64,000 bases of DNA from assembly GCA_036346225.1 (NCBI GenBank), contig JARFIW010001488.1, positions 372,001 through 436,000 of the forward strand, written 5' to 3'. The notes under the pieces were generated by a model, which was not told the origin of the DNA, made no database searches, and worked only from the letters and a program-made list of their open reading frames with translations. A program made the translations under genes and the position numbers. This document shows positions 19,301-29,165 of this stretch, piece by piece; the stretch's first letter is position 1, and each line of letters begins with the position of its first letter. The stretch is from Platerodrilus igneus. Lineage: Eukaryota; Arthropoda; Insecta; Coleoptera; Lycidae.

Positions 19301-20145
19301 TTTCTGGCACTGCCTGGCTCTCTATTTCTCCAAACACTGCAGCCAAGCTCTGCAGACATTCCTTGGAAAGGGGAATGTTCTCTGCAATGGCTGTAGCTAC
19401 TCTCCTGAGAGAGAGACAGAGCTCCTCTCCCATCTCTTCTTCTCTTACTCTCCTCCCTGCCTCAAGTATCTTCTCGATAGCTGCTGCAAGGAAGTCTTCT
19501 TGCACCTGCTCCTTCATTTTTGCCAGCTCGACAAGAATGTTCTCCACAAAGAGCACCACTTTCAGAACATCCTCTCCTGCAAACGTGAAGTCCAGATAGC
19601 TCAGCAAGGAAAACGCAAACTCTGTGTCCGTATTTGCTACGTGCGCCATAACGTCTGCCCTCTTTCCCTCTTGATGATTCTGTGAAATGCGCTCCTTTCG
19701 CAATCGACTCTCTTCATTTCTGGAGCCAGTTCTTCGAAAAAAGGCGTAGGAAGAAGAACCATCACTAGCGAGCTGAATTCAAATCTCTCCACAGAATACC
19801 TGCGGACCAGCCACTCCAAAATTATCCCTGTGTACGCGCGTGTCCCATAGAACTGCAGAATGGAGAGAAAATGGCTTATCCTCCTGGAAAGCGCCTTGTT
19901 TTCGCTCTCTGTCAGTCTCTTCCTCCTCAAGCGCCTCGAGCTCTCTCCCGTGAAGTATGCAAAGTACCTGCGAGATGCTTCGTACTCCCGAGGATGTGCG
20001 TCTGCGAACTGCTCTACTGCTTCAGATAGAATGTCGTAGTAGAGAGCGTCCCCTACCTTTGAGTACTGTCCAAGAAGAGAAAATCTCTTTTCCCCACGCT
20101 CTTTCTCTCCCTCCTGAGCCTCTTCAGCTGCTCGCTCACCGTCAT
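16390..20145 (-). CDS. UTP10: U3 snoRNP protein Utp10 (HEATR1), split across four frame segments
   Basis: This HEAT-repeat protein is part of the small-subunit processome. The ATG at 20145 begins MTVSEQLKRLRRERKS, and the family N-terminus continues as GQYSKVGDALYYDIL and then GIILEWLVRRYSVERFEF, the Utp10 ATEWLVRRF-type motif. Coding changes frame near 20070, again near 19695 (in EGKRADVMAHVANTD) and again at TTTT near 18035, where EKLF continues as LKEEESRQLFFVMDRT. Each slip is one base in a short homopolymer. The joined product is about 1,250 residues of alpha-helical HEAT repeats, shorter than the yeast protein. The three large open frames look like separate genes, but no in-frame ATG opens the third until after the continuous helical sequence has begun. 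The HEAT-rich C-terminal half is assigned mainly by continuity. Confidence 0.8.
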
Positions 20146-20288
20146 CTTTTCCGCAAGATTTTTTGTGCTCTCAATTAAATTTATCTCGGGGCTATGAGGA
20201 TTACTCCGCACAAGTGATGTTCCAGAAAATGGCCAGCTCAAAAGGTATGGAAAGAATGAGTCCAGAAAGGTGAGCGCGCAGAAGAGTG

Positions 20289-21347
20289 CTACTTTATGGT
20301 CTTCTGTATCATGCTTGAAAGAGTGTCTGCGAGAGAAACCACATTCATCGAGTCTCTTCCGCTCTCCACGCAGTTGTAAACAAGCATGTTTTCTCTGTTG
20401 ATCACGCACCCGAGGTCTCCCCGAATGATCATCCCAGAGATGTCCTTTTCCATGTATGCAGAGGAGACTCCAAAAATATCTGCCATCTGGTCGAGAGAGA
20501 TCGAGGTGTAGCTTGTAAACAGCTGCGAGTAAGCGCGCACTTTCATGAAGTAGATGAAGTGGTCTCCGTGCGAATTCAGGTATGGGTCGAAGACAAGAGC
20601 CTCTGCAAACGTGATTAGGTTTCGCATGAAGAGGGAGTAGTCGCACTCGAAAAACGCGTTCAGCAGCTCGCCTGCTCCAGGGATCTCCCCAATCACCTCG
20701 AGAATCTCGCTTGAGTTGACCATCTTTGTCTCCATCTCCTTCCTATCCATCACAAGCATGCCCGTGAAGACTGCGTAGAGAACAAGGTCTCTGTATGTAA
20801 GGAGCTCTTCTCCCTCGAATGTGGAAAGAGACTCCATGAACTTTGAGGATGCCTCTGCATATTGCTTCTTTTTCAGAAGCTCAAGCCCGAGATAAACCTT
20901 GAACTTGTTCTTTCTTGCCCAGTCCACCCCCAACTCCAGGAGCTCGAGCGTCTGTGCAACAGCCGTTTCCAGCTCCTCCTTTCTCTCGAGAACAGACAAA
21001 ATCCTGATCTTGCAGAGGAACGCATCGAACTTGATGCTGATCGAGCTGTTCTTCTCAAATAGCTTCCTGAGTATCGCGCAGAACCTGTCATAGTCCCCAG
21101 TACGCGCTATCTCTGTGGCCTCTTCCCTGATCTCTTCGTACTCAGACTCCTCCGTGCACTTGACGTCTTGGGGCAGCTCAGGGACATCGCACTGGATGTA
21201 CCCCTTCTGCACATAATCCTGCAGAACATAGAGCATACCTTTCTGCCTCAGGTGCTCTGCTAGCTGCTCTGCAGGAGCCCTGCCTTCCTGCACCTCGAAG
21301 AGGATCTTCTTTGTTTTCAGCGTAGGCTCTGGAAAGTCGAAGTCCAT
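20289..21347 (-). CDS. RPN7: 26S proteasome regulatory subunit Rpn7 (PSMD6)
   Basis: This 352-residue PCI-domain subunit belongs to the proteasome lid. The N-terminal half is TPR-like helices (residues 50-200, for example FKVYLGLELLKKKQYAEAS). The PCI domain covers residues 200-335 with MKVRAYSQLFTSYTSISLDQ and MADIFGVSSAYMEKDISGM, then IIRGDLGCVINRENMLVY, matching the Rpn7 C-terminal pattern. ATG is at 21347 and the frame is intact. It is about 10% shorter than yeast Rpn7. Its start lies about 50 bp from a perfect 26-bp palindrome. Confidence 0.93.
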   Translation of the reverse strand: MDFDFPEPTLKTKKILFEVQEGRAPAEQLAEHLRQKGMLYVLQDYVQKGYIQCDVPELPQDVKCTEESEYEEIREEATEIARTGDYDRFCAILRKLFEKNSSISIKFDAFLCKIRILSVLERKEELETAVAQTLELLELGVDWARKNKFKVYLGLELLKKKQYAEASSKFMESLSTFEGEELLTYRDLVLYAVFTGMLVMDRKEMETKMVNSSEILEVIGEIPGAGELLNAFFECDYSLFMRNLITFAEALVFDPYLNSHGDHFIYFMKVRAYSQLFTSYTSISLDQMADIFGVSSAYMEKDISGMIIRGDLGCVINRENMLVYNCVESGRDSMNVVSLADTLSSMIQKTIK

Positions 21348-21394
21348 TTGTGTTTTTTGTTTCTGTTTTCTTTTAGGCGCCTCACTAATTAATC

Positions 21395-21420
21395 TGCATC
21401 TTTTGCATGCAAAAGATGCA
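21395..21420. repeat. Perfect 26-bp palindrome upstream of RPN7
   Basis: The sequence is a perfect inverted repeat with no loop: the half TGCATCTTTTGCA is followed by its exact reverse complement. It lies 48 bp upstream of the RPN7 ATG and 138 bp before the stop of the next gene, so it is in the RPN7 promoter region. It could be a dimeric factor site or a cruciform; no use is known. Confidence 0.85.
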
Positions 21421-21558
21421 CATAAACTTTCTTTATTTGTCTATCTTTTAGCACGTTCTACGCTGCCTTTGCCATGAACCACTGTCTCTAATTACTTCAG
21501 CCTTCCAGCAGCCCCTCCCTTCTCTTTTCGGTCTCTGATTTCTCGCTGCCGGGCTGTG

Positions 21559-23538
21559 CTACATCCTCTCAAGCGCCCTTCTCTGGAGTTTCCTTCCGCG
21601 CTTGCTGATCCCTGTTTCCCTGTTCAGTCTCTTCACCTCCTGCTCAAGGTCCTCCCTGGCCACTTCTGTGACAAAGAAGCTCGGCACCCACCGGCACTGC
21701 CTTTTCTTAGTGAAAAATCTCACGAATACACATCCTTTTGAGCTTGCGCTCTTCCTTCCGTCTTTCTCCACCATCTCTCCTGGGAGATATGGAAGGCCTG
21801 GAACGCGTGCGAGCACGATCTTCTGCCTGTCTGCCTCGAAGAACCTACCCGCGGCACGCTCCATCTTGCTTGCTTCTCTTCCCACAAAGGAACTTCTCCC
21901 ATTGTACAGATAGGCATTTTGGACCATTTTGTCTATGTCTGCCTTCATTTCCCGCATGCCTCTATACATCCCATGGCTCACCTTCTTTTCGATGCCCACA
22001 AGGGAAACTGGGTCTTTTATGAATTCTGAGTATCTTGGAGCGATTTCTTCTGTGACTGGGAGCTCGAAGAGGCTGTGCGTGTCTGTGCCCCGCAAGCGTT
22101 CCAGAAGCGCCCCCATCCTCACATCTTCCTTCCTGTACTTGGACGCAAATGCTCTGTACTCCTTCCACCTCTCTCTCTGGGCTCGGAGCGCCTTTCCCAG
22201 CTCAGACAGCGCGAGCTTCTTTGCCTCGCTGAGCGCCGCAGCAGCAGCGCAGTAGAGCACATATGTGCAGTGCTCATGGTAAGAGGTTCCCAGATACTCC
22301 ACGCCCTTCTCCCTAGCCTTTTTCCGCAGGAGCTCCGCGTGCTTTTTCACCGGAAGAGACTCTACCACGCGCTCGATGTACTTGTCTCTTTTGCACCATC
22401 CGCTCAAGCCGTTGCTGGTATCTACCCGCAGATTCTTGATAAGTGGATAGCCCTTCAGCTCTGCTCTCTTGACCCCCCAGGCCTTTCCTATCTCCACCAC
22501 CACCTTTGTCATTGCGCCGTTCCCAGCTCGAGCCCTTTCTTCCTCCAGGTCGTTAAACACAATTCTGTTTACAAAGTGGTCGATGAGTGCAGGCGAAACT
22601 CTCTGGAGAGAAACAGAAAAGCCCTTTCTTGGAATCCAAAGTCTCGTTGGGTTTCTGATCTGCGGAGTGTTGCTCATAACAGGGTACCCGCTTGTGTGTA
22701 CAGAGAGGGCGCATACTTCAGACAAGTCCACGCTCGGACTTCTTCCCAGACTGCGCGGGTCGTGTTCATTGCAGTATGTAATGTGGTTTCCCATGTCCAT
22801 ATAGAGCTCTTCCTCGACCGCACACCCCACGTGGTAGACGACCTCGCACCCTCTGTACGAACACTCTACCTTGACTCCTTTCTTCATCCTGCAGAAGACG
22901 CACTGCAGGGTCCGCTGCGACCTCCGTGCCTTCATGGCCTCCTCGATTCCGTAAACAGGCTCAAGCAGGACATTGTTGTCGAAATTCACTTCTGGCACGA
23001 ACAGCGCGCAGATCACGTGGCACCACCCCCCAGAGGCAGTGGGCTTGTATGCGCCTCCCGGCATGGGACACAGGTGGCAGAGTATTTTCTTGGACGGGGC
23101 AAGCAGGCACGTTCTGCAGAGCCACATATCTTCAGGGATGTGCGGGATCCCGTAGCAGAGTTGGTGCAGGGGAATGTTGCACCCGTCGCAGAATACGAGG
23201 AAATTGTCGTTTGAAGTTTCCCTTTCCCCGCAGACATTGCAGGGAAGGTCTTCCGCAAGAACATCCCTCTCTTCCTCCTTGAAAAACGAGTTCATCTGCA
23301 GATAGTAGTACTCCTTCTCCAGCCGGTCAATCACCAGCTCGTAGAGATCGCTCCCAACTACGCTCTTGCATGCCCCAGCGCCTGTAAGCATGCCTCGTAT
23401 GCGGCGCATTATGTCTCTGTCTGTTTCGTCCATGTTGTATTCCACATTCCCAAAGATGCCCTCCTCTCGCGTAGCATGCCTCCTCAGAGCAGAGAGTATG
23501 GCCTCCCTTTTCTCGTCGTGGGCTTTTTCTTTGTGCAT
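21559..23538 (-). CDS. BRPF-like chromatin reader (EPL1 motif, double PHD, bromodomain, PWWP-like)
   Basis: This protein of about 660 residues resembles the BRPF/Nto1 scaffolds of MYST acetyltransferase complexes. ATG at 23538 is chosen because the codon at 23556 is TTG. An enhancer-of-polycomb-like YNMDETD is at about residue 35. PHD1 covers about 98-145 (CNVCGERET, FCDGCNIPLHQLCYGIP, WLCRTC), followed by a zinc knuckle and extended PHD2 to about 265 (GGWCHVICALFVPEV, YHVGCAVEEELYMDMG). A bromodomain-like region lies at about 480-550 (YSEFIKDPVSL, ADIDKMVQNAYLYNG). A PWWP-like end follows at about 570-625 (VLARVPGLPYLPGEMV, FFTKKRQCRWVPSFFV). Zinc ligands look intact. Yeast Nto1 lacks the bromodomain and PWWP, so this is the fuller animal-type architecture. 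Confidence 0.88.
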   Translation of the reverse strand: MHKEKAHDEKREAILSALRRHATREEGIFGNVEYNMDETDRDIMRRIRGMLTGAGACKSVVGSDLYELVIDRLEKEYYYLQMNSFFKEEERDVLAEDLPCNVCGERETSNDNFLVFCDGCNIPLHQLCYGIPHIPEDMWLCRTCLLAPSKKILCHLCPMPGGAYKPTASGGWCHVICALFVPEVNFDNNVLLEPVYGIEEAMKARRSQRTLQCVFCRMKKGVKVECSYRGCEVVYHVGCAVEEELYMDMGNHITYCNEHDPRSLGRSPSVDLSEVCALSVHTSGYPVMSNTPQIRNPTRLWIPRKGFSVSLQRVSPALIDHFVNRIVFNDLEEERARAGNGAMTKVVVEIGKAWGVKRAELKGYPLIKNLRVDTSNGLSGWCKRDKYIERVVESLPVKKHAELLRKKAREKGVEYLGTSYHEHCTYVLYCAAAAALSEAKKLALSELGKALRAQRERWKEYRAFASKYRKEDVRMGALLERLRGTDTHSLFELPVTEEIAPRYSEFIKDPVSLVGIEKKVSHGMYRGMREMKADIDKMVQNAYLYNGRSSFVGREASKMERAAGRFFEADRQKIVLARVPGLPYLPGEMVEKDGRKSASSKGCVFVRFFTKKRQCRWVPSFFVTEVAREDLEQEVKRLNRETGISKRGRKLQRRALERM

Positions 23539-23577
23539 AGGAGTCGAATGGGACAAAATAAAAAGGCGGCGGTCAAT

Positions 23578-25995
23578 TTATTCTTTCTGTCCAAGCGCGC
23601 CTGCAACTCGCGCAATGCTCTTCATAAGAAGAGAGTATGCCTGGGAAGAAGGAACCCCAATTTCCTTTGACACGCTTTCCACGCTCTTGTGCTGCAGCCC
23701 TACCCCCAGAAGAACAACCCTCTGGATGGCGCTCAGCTCCACATCTATTGCAGACGAGAAAAATGCCCTGGATATCCCTGGAAGGAGGTCTGCAACTATT
23801 CGCATGTCCGCGTTTCCGCTGGAGAACTCCTTCATCCTGCTAAGATCGTAATGGCTGAACTCCCGGGACATTCTTGTTCCCTCCCCTCCTGCCCTGCCCT
23901 CCACGATCTCGACGCTCAAGGGAGCAGGAAGATGCCTGAAGTGCCCAGGGAGAAGCTCTATGAACCTAGATGCGAAGTCTGCGTTGAAGCTCTTTTTCCA
24001 CGAAAGCGACTTGGGAGATAGCTCCCGGATCATGATAAGGGTGTTCTCTCCCGTGGACTTGCACAGCGTGTGCTTCATATACACGGGGATGAAGCGCAGA
24101 GACGACCAGAACGAGTAGAGAGAGTGGGTGGCGCCAAAAGAAACCCCCAAGTACTCGACTTCGGGCAGCCCGCCCTCAAATAAAAGACAGCTTTTTTTTT
24201 CGTGTGCACACGCTCCTCTTCGTGCGCAGAGCTCCTCCATAATTCTCTTTCCATACCCCATTCTCTGTGCGTCTGGGTGCACGGCAATCCGCACAACCCT
24301 AGCTCCTTTTATTTCAGAGAACCCGAGCTCAAGGAAGTATTGGGAGAGAGACCAGGGGATGAGATTGCCTTCCTCGACCTTCATTTCGGCGTACGTTTTT
24401 GCAAACAGCTCCTTTCCAATGCCGCCCTCCATAGCGACCTGCACAGCCCCTAAAATGCCCTCGCCTTTGAATATCTCCTGCGAGATCTCCCCTCCCTCTG
24501 TGGCCACAAGAATAAAGAGCTTTTGCGAATCGTTATCGCAGAGAATCTGCAGGTCGTTCGGGCTATTTTTATAGTGGGACGAAACAAGCATCCCCACAAT
24601 GCCCTGGAGAATCTTCTCTGTCTCCTTCTCTCCGGAAAAGAGGATTTCCTTGTTCACCTCCACAAGCCGGGAGTTTTCCATCGAAGGATAGCTCAGTCTC
24701 GTCTCGCACGAGCTAAGCCCTAGGGACGTGTTTAGCCACTCCTCAACGGGGTCTCCGCAGCTGTACCGGATCGACTCCTTCATCTGAATGTGCAGGGGAT
24801 TTATCTCCCTGAACAGCTTCAGAGCCAGGGCCCGCCCCGTGCCCTCATATCCCCCAGTCGTAGACGAGAGGAGGACAGTGTAGGGGCCCAGAAGAGACTT
24901 GACCACGGGCAGCGGGATGGCTGCAGCCTCGTCCACAATGAGGAGCGTGGGGTTGTAGCAGAATGCCGTTGGGGTGGAGAACCTGATTGTCTGGTGATGC
25001 GTCTTCATAACGGTGACTTTTTCAATCAGATTCCTTTTTTCCTTCGAATACGCCACACGATAGTCTATGTGTTCTCTGTACTCGTTTGTCTCCAGGCCCT
25101 TAAGCACAAATTCAAAGAGGGTTTTTACGTTCTCTGCGTGCGGAGAAACCACCACGATGTCGTTGACCCCCTTGACAACAGAGAGCGCCACTGCAAGGCC
25201 CAGGGCTGCAGACTTCCCTCTGCCTCTGGCCGCAGTCAGGACCACAACCTCTCTCTTGTGAAGAGAGTCTGTTAGCTGCAAAAGCGCCTCTGCCTGGTCC
25301 CTGGTTTTGCAGAGGCGGAGAATCTTTAATGCGGCGCTAGCGACCACCATGCTTAATGGGTTGAGCGGATTGCCTTTCACTCTCTCCTCTGCTTCTGGCA
25401 TGCATTCTGTGCTTTCCCCTGCCAGCTCTGAAAGCAGGGGCGTGTTCAGGGGATTCAGTCGACGGTCGACCATCAGAAAGTTCTTTGATCCTCTGAGGAC
25501 ATTCAGAACTCTTCTATTGAACGCCCCTATCTCGGAAAAGTCTCCATGCTCTGTCGAGGGGGGCAGCAGAAGCACCACAAGCCCTCCACCCTTTACGGTC
25601 TCGATCGAGCGCGCAAGAACATTTGGCTTTGCGCTCTTGAACTCTTGTATGACACACATGCCAAAAGTGGATCCCAAGACCCTCTCTGTCTCAGAGTGGA
25701 ACACATATGTGATGTCTGCAGAGAGAAGAAACGCCTCAAAAGACTCTGTCGAGCCAAGCACCCCTGCACCCTTCTTCCTTTCAAGCATCCGCTTTTTCTG
25801 GCTGCTGAACTCGAGACTCTTCTCGTAGACCCAGAGGACCGAGGGCCGTATCTCTTCCCGAGACAAGAGAAAGTGAATATTGTGCACCTGGTCTTTTGCA
25901 GTGCCTCCACACACAGCAATGACAGCCCTGTGCCCCACCTTAGAACAGTGCGAAATGAGATCTACAACGCGCTGGTCAACTCGCTTTCTGCTCAT
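23578..25995 (-). CDS. KRE33: RNA cytidine acetyltransferase Kre33/NAT10
   Basis: This 805-residue enzyme acetylates cytidines in 18S rRNA and tRNA using acetyl-CoA and ATP. ATG at 25995 (MSRKRVDQRVVDLI) matches the family N-terminus. The RecD-like helicase domain has Walker A TAARGRGKSAALGLAVAL near residue 255 and Walker B LIVDEAAAIPLPVVKSL. The GNAT domain near residue 575 shows RIAVHPDAQRMGYGKRIMEEL. Helicase motif IV region (YEGTGRALALKLF) and the C-terminal tRNA-binding part (ELLPGHFRHL, LLGVGLQHKSVE) follow. The frame is intact. It is shorter than the yeast protein (about 1,050 residues) through loss of the C-terminal lysine-rich tail and loops. Confidence 0.96.
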   Translation of the reverse strand: MSRKRVDQRVVDLISHCSKVGHRAVIAVCGGTAKDQVHNIHFLLSREEIRPSVLWVYEKSLEFSSQKKRMLERKKGAGVLGSTESFEAFLLSADITYVFHSETERVLGSTFGMCVIQEFKSAKPNVLARSIETVKGGGLVVLLLPPSTEHGDFSEIGAFNRRVLNVLRGSKNFLMVDRRLNPLNTPLLSELAGESTECMPEAEERVKGNPLNPLSMVVASAALKILRLCKTRDQAEALLQLTDSLHKREVVVLTAARGRGKSAALGLAVALSVVKGVNDIVVVSPHAENVKTLFEFVLKGLETNEYREHIDYRVAYSKEKRNLIEKVTVMKTHHQTIRFSTPTAFCYNPTLLIVDEAAAIPLPVVKSLLGPYTVLLSSTTGGYEGTGRALALKLFREINPLHIQMKESIRYSCGDPVEEWLNTSLGLSSCETRLSYPSMENSRLVEVNKEILFSGEKETEKILQGIVGMLVSSHYKNSPNDLQILCDNDSQKLFILVATEGGEISQEIFKGEGILGAVQVAMEGGIGKELFAKTYAEMKVEEGNLIPWSLSQYFLELGFSEIKGARVVRIAVHPDAQRMGYGKRIMEELCARRGACAHEKKSCLLFEGGLPEVEYLGVSFGATHSLYSFWSSLRFIPVYMKHTLCKSTGENTLIMIRELSPKSLSWKKSFNADFASRFIELLPGHFRHLPAPLSVEIVEGRAGGEGTRMSREFSHYDLSRMKEFSSGNADMRIVADLLPGISRAFFSSAIDVELSAIQRVVLLGVGLQHKSVESVSKEIGVPSSQAYSLLMKSIARVAGALGQKE

Positions 25996-26085
25996 GCAAA
26001 TTTTTAGAGGCGAACTTGAAGTAGAAGGTCGCGGAGACAATAAATATGACATACCAGTATTTGCGAAATTGCTTCATTATTGCGC

Positions 26086-26944
26086 TCATTGCCACCTTAC
26101 CTTCACGAGGTGCTTGGGATACACGGAGGGATCCCATATTTTTTCCTTGATCCACGCAATTATTGGGTAGGGGTCATCTAAGTTTGCGGCTGTTTTCGTT
26201 AGTTGATCCCTCCTCTTTTCAATAAGCTCTATGTCCTCTGGGGAAAAGAGCCCAGAGATCTTCGTATACCAGGCCTGAGGTACAACTTCGAAACCACACT
26301 CTGAAAGGTGTAAGTGCGCGAGAATAGAATAGGCGAAGGCTAGAACAACAAATACGAAGCAGATGAGTGTGCATCTGCGCATGGCTTTTTGGACATGCTT
26401 CCATTCTCTTCGAAAACCCTGATTGCAAGTGCTAGCGTGCATGCAGCAATAAGAATCTCTGGGTATGGTAGGAACCCGTATCCATCAACGAGTAGGAGAG
26501 GTAAGACTGCGGTGAAGAACATTATCGAGAATACCCAGGCCCTTCCCCTTGGAGAGCTCCATCAGGAGGAAGTACAAAAGCGCATATCTCATCTCTCCAG
26601 AGAACTCTCTCATCAGAGCAAGAACAATGCATCCCACCATTGCAATTCTTATGTAGGGAGCAAACTTCACGTACCGCACGGTTCTTTTCTGTTTTCCAAG
26701 ATCTTTCATGTACATGAAATAACCCGAGGAAGCAGATTCCTAAAACAAAAAAGGGTGAGGCGAGAATTGTCAGCTTCAGATTCAGCACTTGCATAAATTT
26801 CCACACGAAGCATCCTGCTACTCCCAGTGCGAGCAGAGGGCTCAAGAGCCCGAAGGCATATGCTCTTCCTATTTCCTCCACAATATTCGCGTGAGGGTCG
26901 CTCAATGTTTTTGAGACATGCATGTCCGATAGTTTCTCTTCCAT
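26086..26944 (-). CDS. Multi-pass membrane protein, tandem family member A (three frameshifts)
   Basis: I do not recognise this family, but this locus clearly belongs with the four genes that follow at higher coordinates. ATG at 26944 begins MEEKLSDMHVSKTL. Coding then moves through four frame segments. These are ALGVAGCFVWKFMQVLN, then YIRIAMVGCIVLALMREF and YALLYFLLMELSKGKGLG, then GYGFLPYPEILIAACTLALA and FEENGSMSK, and last CTLICFVFVVLAFAYSILAH with VVPQAWYTKI near the C-terminus. Corresponding segments appear in order in the intact paralogue at 29166, so the locus once encoded one protein of about 280 residues with five or six membrane helices. Three breaks may be sequencing slips or real decay. 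Confidence 0.65.
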
Positions 26945-27290
26945 TTAAAAAAAGACTTTATGTTATTTAAAAAGCATCTGATTCATGAAAACTCTGCAAA
27001 TGCCCGCACACGCAAACACTTGAGAGATTCTATTGGCTGTTTGGGGCTACCTGCCTAGCTCTTGGGGGCGGGGAGTGGTAGTGTCTCTTTTGCAGGCACA
27101 GATAAAAGAAGTTCTGGAAGCTCTCGCTTTAACTCTACGGATAAGAAAATAGGTGAGGATAAGCATACGCACTGCTCTGATCCATTTTAACCATGTCTAG
27201 AGTCTTTTGCAGTTCAGGCTCGTTACAGGAAGCATTTCCACCCACCAGTAATACACATGCTTCCCTAGTGCCCTTTCAATAGTCCTTTTT
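26945..27290. other. Intergenic stretch between family members A and B
   Basis: About 345 bp with no supported gene. An A/T-rich tract lies at 26945-26970 directly upstream of member A. I see no RNA gene or repeat. Confidence 0.45.
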
Positions 27291-28111
27291 TTACTTCCAT
27301 GTCTCGTAAAAAGATGACGCAGACTCCATGAGTTCGCCCAGCCATGGCCTTGGGACTACTATATCGACATTTTTAAGAGCAGCAAATCTATAAATAACCA
27401 TTATGTACTCATAAGTCACAACACAGCTGATTCCTACGAAGGTTATGCCAAATAAGTACTTTGCAAATTCAATTCCTACTCCTTCTTCATCATTATAATC
27501 GTTGATCATCCTGGCAAATACTTCGAAAAAAGACATGTTATCGTACATGGTTCTAACTAGGGAAATACGCCAGTCTACTTCAAAGCAAGCGAACACAGCG
27601 ATCTGGAGCCAAAAAAATACATTCCAGAAGAACTTTCGGATCCAAAAAAAATTTCGAGCCCACCGATCCTCGTCGGTTGGACGAGATGGATCCCAAACTC
27701 CCCCCACCTCTTGGAGAATAAAACAGTTCAGCGATTCTGAAAGACCTTTAGGAAGGCTAGGCGCAATGCTATAGACAAGAGCCACCACCGCAGCCACTTT
27801 TATAGTAGAATAGCATGCCCTGTACTCCCGGGGCATTCGCAATCCTGCTGTTCCCTCCCTTGCGGTCACTATTAGCAAAAAGTTCCTGCGACAAGAAAGA
27901 ATTTGCCACAGCTGGGAAAATAGGCACTCAAAGAGCGTAAAATGATGTTGTGGACAGCAAGAGCCCATGCTAACGCCAAGAGTAGCGCGTTCAGAGAGGT
28001 CATTGGGTTATAAAACACCTTGGTTCCTGTTTCTCGTGCCCTATTTCCTCCAACAAAATTAATATCATTTTGCCGGCCAGTGGTTGTTTCGTGTCCTCCT
28101 ATATTGTCCAT
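27291..28111 (-). CDS. Multi-pass membrane protein, tandem family member B (one frameshift)
   Basis: ATG at 28111 begins MDNIGGHETTTGRQND, and the first frame carries one hydrophobic helix (LNALLLALAWALAVHNIIL). A slip near 27890-27960 passes coding to the second frame with IKVAAVVALVYSIAPSLP, LNCFILQEVGG, FFWNVFFWLQIAVFACF and FGITFVGISCVVTYEYIMV, and the family C-terminal VVPRPWLGEL. Joined length is about 270 residues. IKVAAVVALVYSIAPSLP aligns with KMAAVACLVVAIAPKFP of member C, a clear paralogy signal. Distinctive to this member is an inserted charged loop (DPSRPTDEDRWARNF). Function is unknown. Confidence 0.7.
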
Positions 28112-28474
28112 TTTAATAAATTTTTTACTGGGTTTTCTATCTATTTGTGTCTTCCGAAGAGTATTGGCTGATGGGACTAGGAAGTCCTGTGGAGGAAAGA
28201 AAATGCACACGGAGAGGAAGCTATTTTCACAGAGATATTTTTGTGCGGGGATAAAAGAATGTAAAAGACATTAACAGGGATGCTCTATCAAATATGATTT
28301 AGTGACGTACTTTGCAGACGAGTTCTGGCGCTTTTGTGATCTATGGAATATCCAGGCTCATGTGGGCGTGCCACAATTTCACCGGGGTTTTTCTTGACAT
28401 GCGCTGTGAGAAAGATCCACACGGCCATGCTCCCAGCGCCCCGGTCAACACTTTGCCTTTTTGGCTTGGGCCTC

Positions 28475-29026
28475 TTAGGCCGCTCTTCTGAAACGGGCCG
28501 GCGTAACCGACAAGCTAACAGAAACAGTGCTTTCATACTCATCGATAACCCTGAAAAGTGCCGCCAGAACGCCTAGGCCTCAAAAGACCTTTCTGTATGG
28601 AATAAGGCTGTACTTGTCTAGGAAGACAGATATAGAAAGCGCAAGACTGATCCAGAACCAGCCCCTCCCTCTTCCAGCGATCTCTGCAAGAAACAAGTAT
28701 CCGAAAAGGCACTCTGCGGCTCTTCCTGGGAACTTTGGCGCGATGGCGACAACAAGGCATGCTACCGCAGCCATCTTGAGTAAAAAGAAGGAAAGTCTCC
28801 TGAATGGGGGATATTCTTTCTCCTTATTCCCAGCTAACTTTACTGCCACAAAGAGGAAAAGCCCTGCAACAGCGAAACGCCAACGGATTGGAGGGGAGTC
28901 TGTTATTTCCAGAGCAGTATCTATTGCAGAGTATCCTGCAGCGGTGAGCAGCAGTTTGCTTGTAAAGGTAATGGGCTCAAGTCTCTTGAGGTTCTGCGGC
29001 GATGTGCTCTCTGTTTTTGCGTCCAT
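28475..29026 (-). pseudogene. Multi-pass membrane protein, tandem family member C (truncated, frameshifted)
   Basis: ATG at 29026 begins MDAKTESTSPQNLKRLE. The first frame has four hydrophobic segments, including FAVAGLFLFVAVKLAG and KMAAVACLVVAIAPKFP, and ends SLIPYRKVF at a stop. Another frame continues as GVLAALFRVIDEYESTVSV, which matches the LLAVIVRGFNEYDNTESM region of the intact member at 29166. It then stops at 28475 before the last membrane helix and the P-x-x-W motif. The remaining downstream frame is not hydrophobic. The gene therefore looks C-terminally truncated as well as shifted. It is either a pseudogene or a divergent short form. Confidence 0.6.
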
Positions 29027-29165
29027 CTAGCTAAAATTTCTTCTGAAGCATGAACTTTCTATTTTTGCATAATAGAAAGCCTATTGGCTGGAAAACGATT
29101 GTATGGCCATCTTTCCTACCGGAACATTTTTCAACTGCATAGCGCAGCTCCTGCTGAGGGCTTGC

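Noticed and set aside
16390..19703. Two separate HEAT-repeat genes (535 and 558 residues)
   Set aside because: The region between them has a single-base T-run slip, with continuous helical sequence on both sides, and the N-terminal part matches Utp10; one gene is simpler.
22075..23214. A 379-residue plus-strand open frame
   Set aside because: It is antisense to the BRPF-like gene, which has clear zinc-binding motifs.
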